Positions 21,801 through 34,156 of a stretch of DNA of 64,000 nt are shown piece after piece (within the stretch, counting starts at the first letter, position 1; every line of letters begins with the position of its first letter). The position numbers and the translations under genes were made by a program. The notes below the pieces were generated by a model. The model had not been told where the DNA came from. It did not search any database and saw only the letters and a program-made list of their open reading frames with translations. The DNA is taken from contig CM056741.1 in assembly GCA_029851415.1 (NCBI GenBank), positions 84,830,282-84,894,281 of the forward strand, written 5' to 3'. This stretch comes from Eretmocerus hayati (Eukaryota; Arthropoda; Insecta; Hymenoptera; Aphelinidae).

Positions 21801-22072
21801 TGGTTTTGGGAATTCCTCAATTCAAATTGCATTTCTCCACAGAGTTTTCTTCATTCTCAAGTGAATTCCTTGATTCCCACTCCTGCATTGCTAATTATAA
21901 TAAGGTGCAATTTTATTTCGGTTTCTCAGAAAATTTTACGGGAATTCCTGGCTCTTTTTTAAGAAATTCTCGCAAGCGTTTTGTGAGCAGTTGAAAGGTA
22001 ACGAATATATACATTGCATGGAAAAATACGAATGACTTGGAACAAATTATATTTTTTTGCTGTCTGTTTTTT

Positions 22073-22073
<1 letters not shown>
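18876..22073. other. Gene-poor AT-rich interval
   Basis: No recognisable gene. A minus-strand frame at 19918-20286 encodes 122 residues starting MFERNSRLLIIFLLYIYL, a hydrophobic stretch that could pass as a signal peptide, but nothing else supports it. Minus 20536-20799 and plus 21060-21476 are open without known motifs. The plus-strand frame encodes 138 residues. All may be chance frames in AT-rich DNA. Confidence 0.4.
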
Positions 22074-22132
<59 letters not shown>

Positions 22133-22140
22133 ACTCACTC
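22074..22140. repeat. Compound (CT)n(CA)n microsatellite
   Basis: CT dinucleotides run into CA dinucleotides and a few CACT units. Frames crossing it are artefacts of the repeat. Confidence 0.95.
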
Positions 22141-22694
22141 TTCTCACATGCGGTTCTTGTTCGAAGCGATCGGGAGAGTCTTTCTAATGCCAAGGCAGAT
22201 TTGTCATGAATTTAGATGCTGAGGGTCTAATAAACAAATAACCTAGCCCTCCATTATAATTCTTATAAGACTCTTCTTGAACGAACAGACTCGACTTCAG
22301 ATCAAAAAATGTCAGGATGACGCCATACTTTGCTTTGTATGATTCCTATCGACAAATTTTTTACTCTTAGATACCTTGCCAACAGAGATCTCAAAATGTT
22401 AAGCTACGATACATGCCTGCGGAAGTTGGTTATCGCATCGCGAATGATATTCTCGGAACCGAGGCGTAGCCGACATTCTGAACTTTTGCTAGTATGCAAA
22501 ATCCAAATTCTGCGCCTGCGCCTGCGTAGGAAAGTCCGTGCAAAGAAGAAAGTTTTTCGCACAGTGGGTCAAAATTGGACATTTCGCACCGAGTTTATAA
22601 GGTTGTAGCTATCGCTTTACAGCGATTGGTTCTCTGGGATGACCGCAGGCGAAAGTCGGAATAATCGCTCGGGAGCGAGTAACCTCATAAACGA

Positions 22695-22930
22695 GGCGCG
22701 AATTAGTATATTATGTGTCGAGTGCCAAAAATCTTTGTTTTCCGTGAAGAACGAAGTTTTTGGCCCGAGACGCGTACTTATGCTGTTTTCTACGACGGGA
22801 CGAGGAAACTGCGTGTTCCTATGGAGCGTGTTTACAGGCACTTCGCGTGTCAAGTCGTATGCGCCTCGATGCGCAAAGTTTTCGCGAAGAACGAAAATTT
22901 TTGGCACTCGACGCATAATAAACTACTTCG
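22695..22930. repeat. Imperfect inverted repeat with 'GTGCCAAAAAT' arms
   Basis: The left arm (around 22703: ATTATGTGTCGAGTGCCAAA) and right arm (around 22900: TTTGGCACTCGACGCATAAT) are inverted copies separated by about 160 bp containing further mirrored GAAGAACGAA words. The surroundings are unusually CpG-rich for this window. Probably a degraded non-autonomous element of the same style as the CpG-rich repeats near 43-47 kb. Confidence 0.5.
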
Positions 22931-23035
22931 CAAATTTGTACGAACCCAAACATTGGGAAATTGCGAAAAATAGTTTTGAGGCTTTCGAACGGATTTCGAG
23001 ATCGACATCACTTAACGTACAGAATTGCTCATATA

Positions 23036-23130
23036 CACTGTAAAAAATTTCTCCGAAAAACTTCAACCAACTGGTTGAATGGGAAATTCAACCAGTTGGT
23101 TGAAGTTTTTCGGAAAATTCTTTTACAGTG
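23036..23130. mobile_element. 95-bp hairpin MITE with TA duplication
   Basis: Almost a pure palindrome: it starts CACTGTAAAAAATTTCTCCG, ends in the complement, and has a CAACCAACTGGTTGAA-type core. TA flanks it on both sides (23034-23035, 23131-23132). Tiny Tc1/mariner-type element. Confidence 0.8.
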
Positions 23131-23132
23131 TA

Positions 23133-25353
23133 CGTTTCGCAATACGCCGCAATAAGAGATTAGCAAGGTGCTCTCTGGGTGACAAGTGTGACAACTCATC
23201 TATCCTGATATATCTTCTCAAACTGTCTCATGACATTTTTCAAATTATTAATCTCAGATGAAGTCTCCATCAACCACCCCGCTGAAAATGATTCCGTGGG
23301 GGCCTTATGGGATTTCGTAGAACCTGGCCCCGGGGAAAATCCCAATCTTGTTTTTTACGAAATTTAATTGGCATTTGGGATGTGGAGGATACAAATTGTG
23401 ACCATATCAGACCAAATTCAACCATTCTTGGAAGACAAATGGTGAAAATTATCATGCTGCACGTCTTGGATGTCAAACTTTCAAAGTATCAAGGTTAAAA
23501 ATTTTCCCAGGGCCTGGTCCCATGGGATCCAATGTGGTCCCACGTATTTTTTTCAGCAGGGTAGTCAATCAATCATGGCTAGCATCGCACGAAGGACAGT
23601 TTCACAGATTTCGATGGAAGTTCCGTAAGAATTAAGAGAATAATTCGACATCATATTATGAATTTTTCGATAATGGGATGAACTCTTTCTCTCAAGGCTT
23701 GTAAATCGAAAGCGGTTTCGTAGAGTAAACTCAAATTTTTTCCAGAACCTACACTTGCGTGGTCATACCATTCCTATAAATTTGGAGAAAATCGATGACA
23801 GGGTTGAGGAGAAAGCTAGTGGAAAAAAAAAGAAACATACACAATCAGACCCCGACGATTATCGACAACGATAAATTTTGGATGGATCCAGAACGAGTTT
23901 CGGGTAAAAAAAGTAAGCCACAATCGACAGGTACGAGAAAAATATCAATTATGCCCAAGTTCCATATCAATCAAGTGAAGATGTTCAGAAAAGAAGTTAT
24001 AAGAATATAAAAAAAGAAACATCGAAAACGCGAGAGTCTGATCCATGAATTATTCATTAGTAGTGATCAGAGTGTGAATAAGAACCTCAGCTCTTTAGTA
24101 TTGCAATAATCATTATAGAACTGAGCTCAGAAATTAGTACAGGTACATGGATTGACAGATTCTGCCGGATTTTTTCAAGATTATTCCTGAGCTGGACGTG
24201 AAGAGTGATTCCTTCAAAAGGAATTCATTCATTCTCTGTTGCTGATTATCATCATGTTGGTCATATGAGAATTCACTGAGAAAGACGAGAATAGAGACAT
24301 CTTTTTGGTGTGCCTTCGAAAGCTCTTCAAGTGCCTCTAATAAGAATGGGAACTTCCAATATTTCGCCATTCTATAAGGGGTTTTCGTATACGATATTTG
24401 TGAGGTGATGTAAATTAAAGAGAACCGTTGAAACATTGAACGGACATTAATGCAAAATTGTGTGTTTTCATTTTAAATCAAGATCGACGAAGAAATAATG
24501 TTTGGATCTGTGGATTTTTTATCGATACCACTAAGTTATTACAAAAGTTCAAGTTGAAGGTATCAAATGTGAAAATGCGAAAAAAGCGGTGTAGTAGACA
24601 GTGATCGAAATTGGATCTCTGTAGCCGATTACAATTATTCCTTACGTTTCACAATTTTTTTGATAGCGTCTGTTCTAAGATTTTTCATGCTGACTCTGAG
24701 AATGAAGGTTGTAGGATGATACAAAGTAACGACGTTCGCTTCTCAGATTAATATATTTTTGAAAACTCTAATCATTCATTTGAGAAACAATATAAATCAT
24801 TTCAGATAACTGATGAAAAAAATTGAAGCAACAATTCAAATTAGGAAACTTGAATTGTTTGTTTCCGTACATAGACATTTGAGAACAAAATTACTTATAA
24901 TGTAGCTTATTGCTTTTTGCAACGTTTGTACTACAATGGTCTATGTCTAATAATGTCGATAAAGTTTTATCGCATTTGACATAATCTTGAACCATGACTT
25001 AGAGACCAAACAGTGAACTTATTAGGTTTATAAGACTCATTAATTGGCTAATATCACCAGAAAATCTTATTCAAGTAACTCTTTATCCTTATCACAGCTT
25101 GATTCCTTACATAGGATGAGTAAGAATACGATCGTTCTGTGAGGAATATATTCGAACTTAGTCAGATTACAGAGTGAAAATGCAATCGGCCTACAAAAAG
25201 TTTATGGTGAACTAGGTTGAGAGCTACAGAATCATCAGTTTGATTGCATGGTTGATTTGAGATTCTAAATTTTACTGTAAATTCTGGATGGTATAACAAA
25301 AACGACATATTCAGAAGCACTTATATTAAATTTTGTTTGATTGAAGTAACGTT
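23133..25353. other. Gene-poor interval
   Basis: AT-rich DNA without convincing genes. The frame at 23795-24010 (+) gives a basic 71-residue peptide and minus 24134-24436 a 100-residue peptide. Neither has motifs I recognise. Part may be decayed flank of the hAT relic that follows. Confidence 0.4.
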
Positions 25354-26033
25354 TCATTCTTCCATAAGTATAGACGCAATTAGTCTTAAGGTGTTGTCGT
25401 TGTTCTTCAATCGCAAATGATCCATGGTATCATCAATATCAGTGAGGAACAACTTAGGTATTCCAGCTGGCAACAAAACCAGCTGAAGTGCAAATTTACT
25501 CAGGCTCACGAAATGCATTGCGACACTTTCCCAGAATTCCACTTTGTTGATGTTTTTTTCAAGTAATTTAGGTACAAAGTATTCTTCATCGTGGATATAT
25601 TTCCCCAAGTGGGTGTAAGCACTGCCGAGGCGTGACTTGGTGAGAAATGTATGTACATGATCATTGAGAGTCTGATAATTTGCGAAGGAGTGACCTTTGA
25701 ATCGAGGATCTATATAATTTGCAGCTAGCAGCATTGGGCTAAGGCATTTCTGAATGTCACTCATTGCATCAGGATTTACCGACAGAACGTTAGATTCCAT
25801 GAGAGCAAAGAGCTCTTCTACGCCTTCGGCTAACGAGTGAGTGAGAACATCTTTTCCCTCATTTTTACCAACGACTGAGAATATATTTTGTGACGATTGA
25901 TCTGGTCGAGCAGTTTGAATCCAGAACCGTCAAACTTCCGCAGTTTTCGTTGAATATTGGTGAAAGAAGATAACCGAGTCAATTTATTATTGACACATAT
26001 ACCTTCTTGTGGTATATCGCCAACACCATCTTA

Positions 26034-28349
26034 GTCCGGGAGCTGGTGAACTTTTCCGTGTCACATTTAGTAAAATCTAGATTAGTGTTTAAAACATTGT
26101 TCTCTGTCTCCCGACCCCAAAACCGGCGTCAGACGGCCTAGTTTTGGGGGGTTATTTTTTAATTGATTTTCAAAATGATTATTTTGACAGGTTTATGTGT
26201 CATAATCCATAAAAGCTGAATATTTTGAGGCTGATAGTTCATGATTAGAGATGCCCAAAAATGGCCGTCAAACCGCTCCAGAGTGGGAGGATACGCGTCA
26301 GCACAATTTTGAAAATCGATATGCGATAAGATCGTGTGTCATATTTAGTAAAACTTGGGAATTTGTAGTATCGTAGATCTCATGCTTCTCAACAAGATTT
26401 CAATCGTCAGACCACTCAATGGTGGGGGGTTTCCAAACCAGACGGCCCATAAGGTGCCGGGTAAGGTCACGGGAATAAGGGGTCAAAATATCAATAGAGG
26501 TCCGAAAAGATTCAGGCACGCTCTTTCTACCGTGAAGAATGGAATTCTCTCACTTTAGACCAAATTCTGTGCGAAACATAACCTACAAAAATTATTTAAT
26601 TCTCCAAAATTCTTTGGAGGTATATTTTACGTATGAAAATGTCTGAAAACATTACTGCTGGTTATCTTTGTACGCATTGACGATATTTTTTTTAAATCTC
26701 GTATTCAAAAATTTGTTCAGTAAAAACAAATTCTGCTTGAATCTTTGGCGATTCGGAATGTCGATTAAATTTGTGATGCCACGCTCGCAATTACTCGCGA
26801 ATGAGGAGACGAGAAGGGTCTCCTGCGTCCCCGCTATACCATCGGTTCTAATAGTACATTATGGACAAGTTAAGAATTCCTGTTCAAAAATTGGGGAAAG
26901 GCATGAATAAACAATAAAAACATGCTTTCCCAATTTTTTTCAGTTTTTTCATTATAAATTGGAAAATATCGGTCTTTTGGAAAAACATCGGTGGTTTGTA
27001 GATCTCTAAACGATCTACAAGATTGATCTGTACTCTTTTCCCCCGTGAAATGCATCCTTTTGGAGTTATTCTTTATCAAAGTTATAATCGAATTTGTTTA
27101 TATAAATTTGCTAAATTTGTTTATAACTGGTCCTAATTATTTATCCTGGGTAATTGAGTCAATTTAGAAGAGAAAAGGTCTCTTAGTATTTTTGCCTTAG
27201 TTTCATCGGTTTTAAGTAATGGAAAAAGCAAATTTTGCAACTTCTCACCCTCATTGCGGTACTTCCCGACATCACTTCGACTTGGAAGTCGCGAAATCTT
27301 CTTTTCTCATTACTCGGAAACGATTAAACTTAGGAAAGAGTACCAGGAGACCTTTCCTTTTTAAAATTGACTCTGTTACTTAGGAAAAAAAACTTGGACC
27401 CAATATAAACAATTCTAGCGAATTCATTTAAACGAATTCGATCATAACTTTGATCAAGAAAAACTCCCAAAGGATGCATTTTACGGGGGAAAGTGTATGA
27501 ACTCATCTTATAGACCGTTTAGAAATCTACGAATTACCCCTCAACAAGTTCTTCTAAAAAACCAATTTCTTCCGATCGATAACGGAAAACCCGTAAAAAG
27601 GTCGGAGAAGAGCATGATTTTATATGGTGAAATAACCTGGGAATTTCTTCAAAATCTCAAATTTTTTTCAATTAATAAATTTTGGGATGAGATATTTGAA
27701 GACATATATGAAATATCGTCGTAGATGCGTACAAGGATAACCAGCAATAATGTTTTCAGACATTTTCATACGTAATATATACCTTCAAAGAATTTTGGAA
27801 AATTATATAATTTCTGTAGGTTATGTTTCGCACAGAATTTGGTCTGAAGTAAGAGAATTCCATTCTTCACGGTAGAAAGAGCGTGCCTAAATTTTTTCAT
27901 CCCTTATTCCCGTGACCTTACCCGGCACCTTATGGGCCGTCTGGTTTGGAAACCCCCCACCACTGAGTGGTCTGACGATTGAAATCTTGTTGAGAAGCAT
28001 GAGATCTACGATACTACAAATTCCCAAGTTTTACTAAGTATGACATACGATCTTATCGCATATCGATTTTCAAAATTGTGCTGACGCGTATCCCCCCACT
28101 CTTGAGCGGTCTGACGGCCATTTTTGGGCATCTCTAATCATGAACTATCATCCTCGAAATATTCAGCTTTTACGGATTATGACACATAAACCTGTCAAAA
28201 TAATCATTTTGGAAATCAATAAAAAAAATAATCCTCCAAAACTAGGCCATCTGACGCCGGTTTTGGGTTCGGGAGACAGAGAACAATGTTTTAAACACTA
28301 TTCTAGGTTTTACTAGATGTGACACAAAAAAGTTCACCAGCTCCCGGAC
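26034..28349. mobile_element. 2.3-kb palindromic (fold-back) element with TA duplication
   Basis: Ends GTCCGGGAGCTGGTGAAC and its complement, flanked by TA (26032-26033, 28350-28351). The arms mirror each other almost to the centre near 27.2 kb. Matching landmarks include CCGGCGTCAGACGG and CGTCTGACGCCGG-like words, ACCTTACCCGGCACCTTATG, and GGTTATCTTTGTACGC, with visible mismatches inwards. There is no coding capacity. It lies inside the hAT relic, so is younger than it. Confidence 0.78.
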
Positions 28350-29134
28350 TATCTAGGAAAACGTATTTGATATGAATACCAAAATTGGTGAGGACTTTTT
28401 CTACAGATTTATCGCAGAAAGACGATACAGTTTCGTCCAACTTATCAATGTTATCATACATACATCCATCACCGAATATGTACTTGATGCTTATTGGTGA
28501 TCCAGTTTCACCATTCTCTACATTCCCATTGCTCTCGTAACACATTGCAATCAGCAATGATACAAGATCAAATTTCTGACTACGGACACTCATAGTTACA
28601 GTCATGACAGCTGTACATTCGTAGTTTTCAAACTGTCTCGTCATCCGTGCTACAGCATATTGAAGAACACTCTTTCTGAATTCTTCAGCTGATGGTATTT
28701 GATAGCACTTATCGAAGGCCCTCAACATTTTCTTCGTTTGAGATATCGCAAAGTGATCAAGATCCAAATTCAATTTGATGCAATACCCAAGTAACGACAC
28801 ATCCCGCTTTAGGTCATATGCGCGACGAGAAGAGTGTAAGCGTTCTTCTTCGATACGACGCACTAGTGGCAAGCATGTGGGTGTCGGTGCACCAGATGAA
28901 CCAGTCTCTGCAGAAATGTCAGCTGGCGTGGATGGCTTATTTGCTCCATTGGCGTCACTCGCATCATTCGCTCGCAAATTTTTGCTATTTTCGTCTAGAC
29001 TGCAGAACACGCTTCTTTTCAATTTTTTATTGCTTAGGTATCTGAGGTCCTTTGGGACAGTTATGCATCTTGTGAACAAATGATTATCATTGAGCACTTC
29101 CGTCCTTCGAAAAAATTTTGAAATCAATTTTTTT

Positions 29135-29620
29135 GCAACTGTGTGCGCGAAGTTGTAAAAAAATGAGACTTCTCTTCATTATTCACAGTGCGAGAAGTAA
29201 TGCGTGAATGACTTCTCGCACAGTTTTACATTTACGCACTGGTGGAGTGTGCGTGAATGTAACTTCTCGCTCTAATGCATTTTCATTCACGCACAGTTCC
29301 AAAATATGATGTCACGTCATCCCTCTGAATTTGGCCTTTCTTGAAAACTTCGTTTCCAAGATAATCTTGCTCGGACAGTGGTGCATTTAATTACAACTTC
29401 GCGCACAGTTGCAAAAAATAGTATCCGCAACACGTGCGAGAAGTTTCCGCACACGTTGCCAACTCGCGCGAGAAGTAACATTCACGCACACTTCGAAACT
29501 TCTCGCACACCTAAAAATACATATTTACGCACGCTCGCGTGAATATTAACTTCTCGCACTCGTTTGGCAACTTGTGCGAAAATTGACCTTCTCGCACTTG
29601 TTGCGTAATATACTATTTCA
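29135..29620. repeat. CTTCTCGCAC / GTGCGAGAAG repeat cluster
   Basis: About a dozen copies of ACTTCTCGCAC or its complement GTGCGAGAAGT, mixed with CATTCACGCAC words, in both orientations. CpG-rich compared with its surroundings. It has no frame and interrupts the hAT relic. A related TTTCCGCAC vocabulary appears near 43.3-43.6 and 46.2-47.5 kb. Confidence 0.65.
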
Positions 29621-29921
29621 TCATGACTTTCTCAATTGCTGTTTATCAACTGCTGGAAAAATCTTGTCAAGCTATTGAGTCATTGAATATCATCGATGAG
29701 AATATACTTGTGACGAGAATATCAATTTTCACTCTTTGCACAATATAAGATAGATCAAAGAAAACATTCATGCGTTCACAAGTACTGAGGTGAAGTAGAT
29801 AACAATTCACTTGCTTGTGCTCATCCAGATTGTCGTTAGAGTGGCCGTTTAGGATTCTCTCACAGAGTGTGCATTTTGCTGAAACAGTCATCATTCCTCC
29901 TTTGGGACTAGGTGCCTTCAT

Positions 29922-31666
29922 ATGCAGAAACCCTGTCTATCTCGGATTTGCTTTAGGATGTCTCGACATCTTCTGTGGAAATACAGCACACTAAAATAAG
30001 AATGAAGTTACATTCATCTAAATTTCTGTTATGTTTGTACATTTATCTGGTAAATTGATAACATGAGATTGCTGGTTAGGATTTCAAGGGGAGAGATTGC
30101 AGATTGACCACTCAAGGAAAAACAGCAGACTACGAACTTTGATATGAACAATTTGTATTGTGGGGACCATTGTCCTCAATTCGATAGAAGTATTACATCT
30201 GTGATTCGCTGGAATTTGATCTGATGCTTCTACTAGAGGGACTGAAAACATTCTCTACATCTGCAATCGGTTCGAACGAAAATCATCCAACTCATTAGGT
30301 TCTGCAGAATAGATTGAAAATGAAATATTGTTAAAAGACCTTTACTTTGAAAATATTGCCATCAGTAGGCGAGTCTTAGGTTTAATCACTTCCACATAAA
30401 GGAACACTTTCTTTCCAAGCCAACATCAACTTGTAGCAATCTTCGTTGGAATCAGAATGATCGTCTACTTTCCTCTTGACAAATTAGTTGTAAGCAGTTT
30501 ATTCAAGAGAGAAAATGGCCAGTGACAAAATTTTGTGATTGCGACTATTTAATATGATATGCCTAAATCATAAGCGTTATCAATTGTAATGGAGCTCATA
30601 TTTGGCCGCAGGCTTACTAAGCAGTTACATTGAAGTTCATGGGTGCTGTTGGAGATTGAAGTTGACAATGAGATCTCCAGTACTCCATCTGAGTTGAGTG
30701 AATGTCAACGTCCTGTACATTAATGTAATCAAATGAATGATAGCGTATTTTTTACCCGTGAAGCTTTTTATGCATCGGTAACTTACTACTAAAGTTGTGA
30801 GACGAAATATTGACAATGCCATTAAGCATACTCATTTCCCAATCCCAATGGAGCTTGACGTTCATTGTCATAAAAAAAAGCCAGATGGTCAACAAGGAGG
30901 TTATGTGAGACTACCTGACTTCAGCAATCACAGAAATTATGTCCTGATCATGATGATGCATTTCATGAAAAGAGTCAATACTTACATAAACTAAGCACTA
31001 GTAGGCCCCTCGGAAACAACAAAGGCACTTGGCCTGGCGAAAATCACGGTAACGAAGAATTTGCAATTTTCCGTGCGCTGTGCTTTGATTTTTGCTCCGG
31101 CTGCGAAAGTCCGGTTCCGTTTCCTATGCACGCGGTCGCGGTCCGCCAGCGCGGCGCTGGCGAGCTCTTTTAGCAGACGAAGAGATGATCATCTCAACTC
31201 ATTTCCTCCTCGTTAAGTCGCGCACGCGCTCTAGCAAAAAAGTACTTGTTGCCACTCTTTTTACTTTACTTCACTTTCTTGCCATCCCTGTCAGTGAGTC
31301 CTGTGGGACCCACTTCCTAAATTGACCAGCCCCTAGACGAATTTCCCACTCGAACCATCCCAACGCATGGATACCTTCGAGGGGAGTTCAAAGAAGATGT
31401 TCCAATGGGTATGGATACTTAGGACTCATTTGCATCTCTACATAAATCGATTTAGACCATCAACTCACGTCCTCGACGAGCGACGCGCGAACGCTGAGTT
31501 TCGCGTGATCCCGAAAACTATGTACGCTTTATCAGGACCTCGTATCATCACAGACACTTAGTTTCGGCTCAGAAGGGAGCCATCACCATGCAGAATTGCC
31601 GAGATAATGCCGTGGTGCTTGTCATGTCTGGATTTTGGAAGTGGGTCCTCCAGGACCCACCGGGCG
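29922..31666. other. Gene-poor interval
   Basis: No supported gene. A GC-rich patch at about 31090-31170 (GGTCCGCCAGCGCGGCGCTGG) stands out. Short open frames at 30637-30822 (-), 30797-30994 (+) and 31092-31325 (+) lack motifs. Confidence 0.4.
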
Positions 31667-32588
31667 CTAGAGGGTTAATGACTCTATTATGCCAGGTCTT
31701 CTTATCTCTGTCGAGTAGAATGTTGGAAAGGTCAACTCTGGAAGAATAGAAGGCCTCGGGGATATAAGGAAGAGGTGGAAGTGTGTTGAGGAGAGAGGGT
31801 GCTTGATGTAGAAAGGAATTTTCATAGCAGGTTGTTCGTGGAGTTGGCGGTAAAAGATGTTCGGTTGCATCCCTTGTGGATCTCCTAATGTTTGGGTTGT
31901 CGGCAAGCAGGATGAAGTTGCGAGCCAGATTGGACGGTTTTTGAGTGGCGATAATTTTGTATGCCAGTGATGCAACGAAGTATCCCCTACTTCGCTTGAT
32001 AGTGAGCCATCATAGTGATGAGCGGAATGGAGTGCCATGTTCTCGAGGTAGGATATTGTTGAATACGAATCGGACACAAGCGTTGAGTGATATTCGGAAC
32101 CTAGAGTCACTTGTGGAATCAATGTCATGGTATAGTACACAAGCATAGTCCAGTGTGAGGAAGATGAGTGACTCGACTCGGGTTTTCCGAAGCTCGAGAG
32201 ATGGTGAATGACGGTGGAATTTGAGGAAATGAAATCATCTGTGGATTTTTGAGGTGAGCATATCTCAATGGGAGCCCCAGTTGAGATTATAGGGGAGAAT
32301 AAGTCCAAGGTTGCGGGCCTCATCCACGTATGGGATTTCAACATTATCAATTCGAATTCAAGGAAGCGTAGTGAAATCGGTCATCGAAATATACTTACTA
32401 CTGCCGACTATCATTGCCTTGGTTTATTCAAGGTTAAGCTTAATGGCATTCTCTGTTGCATATTGTTTTACGGAGTTAGCGTCTTGAGTAGCGGAATGTA
32501 TGTTGTTCATTAGTTCATTCGGGAAGCAACGAAGGTATACTTGGGTATCATCAGCATAGATGATGTGTCTGCTGAATTTGAGACACCG
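31667..32588 (-). pseudogene. LINE-2 ORF2, 3' part (RT palm and C-terminus)
   Basis: Minus-strand continuation of the reverse transcriptase relic. The catalytic YADDTQVYL box is encoded at about 32558-32532, directly after the inserted element at 32589-34154. Downstream pieces, in shifting frames, resemble the usual C-terminal thumb of CR1/Jockey-like LINEs, for example LHHWHTKLSPLKNRPIW at about 31.9 kb. Several stops and frameshifts make it non-functional. Confidence 0.65.
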
Positions 32589-34154
32589 CCCTACCAAAAA
32601 GTCCCACGTGCAAGACCACGTGAAGAATCACGCTCTGAAGCACGTGATTTTTCACATGTCTGATCTCGTGATTTTTCACGTGATTACTCACCTGCTTTTC
32701 CACCTGATCTTTCACTCGAATTTCCACATGCTTAAGTAGGTTATTGCGACAATATTCCAGGAGCCCGCGATGGAAAAGTTATAAAATCGAACTCAGGTAC
32801 TTACTTTGGTTCTGGCCGGGACATCAACGATACATTTGCTGCAAAATACGGAATGCCAGAACAAGTTTTGGCTTTCAGTAGAGCTTTTATCATCGGAAGT
32901 TCATTCATGACATCACGGAATGAAAATAAGAGATTATGCAACTATCACGCTCGTCTAAAAAGTGGAGGAATCATTAGGATTGGACGGTTCTTGATTAATT
33001 TTGACAACCGTCAAGCACACCGAATGCCGATTCTTGGAAGTGCGGGAACATCAAGTTTCTCATCTTGTTCACAGAGTAATCGGTACGGATGATCAAGGAA
33101 GATTGATCAGCACGGGAGAAATCGACTATCCTTGTGTTTTCATCTGAGATGCGGTTGAGCAATTCATCGTGCCTGTACCAAAGAACTTATACTATGAAGA
33201 TATTATTTCGGAAGATATTTAGTGAAGGAGAGACTATCTCGTAACGGCCTTTACCGTGTTGAGCCTGTTTCATGATTGTATAAGATGCAGATGTGGAATT
33301 GAGATATGAGGGTAGACATTGATACCTTGATACAGAACTCGGATCAATGAAAAATGATCTGACATTTGAATATACGAATTTGACTCTACGGAAGTACATA
33401 CTAGGGATCACGTTACCGGTATATTAATGCCGAGTGGGAAATAGTACACAAAGAATGTCTTTTGTTCGTTGTTGACTTCGATAGTCAATCTTTGACTGAA
33501 GCGATTAGAAGAGTAGATAGTGAGTACCATTGTTGACTCTCATAGAGTCTCTCGGTTGACCTCACGCGAAAGCGTATCTTGCGACAAAATTCTGCAATTG
33601 AGATCATTCCATGGATGCATACTTTTTCAGGCATCCTGAGGATGAAAAAGCTATTCTTCTACTTGTGTCTCGCGTTCCTTCTTTCGTGACTTGTTTGAAC
33701 GGGTTCTTTGTCCTGAGTAATCATCAGCGTTGCATATCTGGTCTCAATGTTTTGTTCACCCCGTTTCATCCATCAGAATTGACGAATAATGTGCCAGATA
33801 TCCTTTTCCGCGGAACGATTTCGAGTGTTCATCATAGTCTGCGTATAGAAGGGCAAATGGAAAGCGATCTCCTTTCGATCTACACAGGGCACCTCATTCG
33901 CGTAGAAAATCCATGATTTCAAACAGTGAATCATCTCCTGTTTCTGATACAAATGTCCTACGTGCGAATTCGACCGTGCTCCTCCCCTTCATGGCACGTG
34001 CAATGCCACGTAGACTCTCGTGCAAGTTCCTACGTGATAAATCACCTGACGGGGTTGTTTCAATAGGTAATGTGCTAGATCACGTGAAAAATCGGGTGAA
34101 AAAGCAGGTCAAAAATTTTCCACGTGATCTGGCACGTGGGACTTTTCAGTAGGG
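32589..34154. mobile_element. Inverted-repeat element with CACGTG-rich ends, inside the LINE-2 RT
   Basis: Ends CCCTACCAAAAAGTCCCACG and CGTGGGACTTTTCAGTAGGG. Both subterminal regions carry multiple CACGTG palindromes and TCACGTGA words. Flanking CACCG/CAGCG may be a 5-bp target duplication with one mismatch. Removing the element plus one 5-mer rejoins the RT frame. The interior has open frames at 32853-33092 and 33611-33916 (both +), 79 and 101 residues. They could be remnants of an internal gene, but I cannot name a family. Confidence 0.7.
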
Positions 34155-34156
34155 CA

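Larger units (their letters stand above)
25354..29921 (-). pseudogene. hAT transposase relic, split by two inserted repeats
   Basis: Minus-strand pieces in the right order form a dead hAT transposase. 29921-29800 contains a BED-like C-x2-C start (KCTLCERILNG). 29127-28352 is an N-terminal region with QIPSAEEFRKSVLQYAVARM and a TVTMS strand. 25800-25354 holds LLAANYIDPRFKG and the LSKFALQLVLLPAGIP dimerisation-like segment. A CTTCTCGCAC repeat lies between the first two pieces and a 2.3-kb palindromic element between the last two. The central Cys-His block was not found, so part is lost. Identification of the last piece is fairly firm, of the others tentative. Confidence 0.5.

Noticed and set aside
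22037..22222. Ser-Leu/Thr-His repeat peptide
   Set aside because: Translation of the (CT)n(CA)n microsatellite.
31945..32350. Open frames opposite the LINE-2 C-terminus
   Set aside because: Shadow frames of a decayed reverse transcriptase; no motif on the plus strand.
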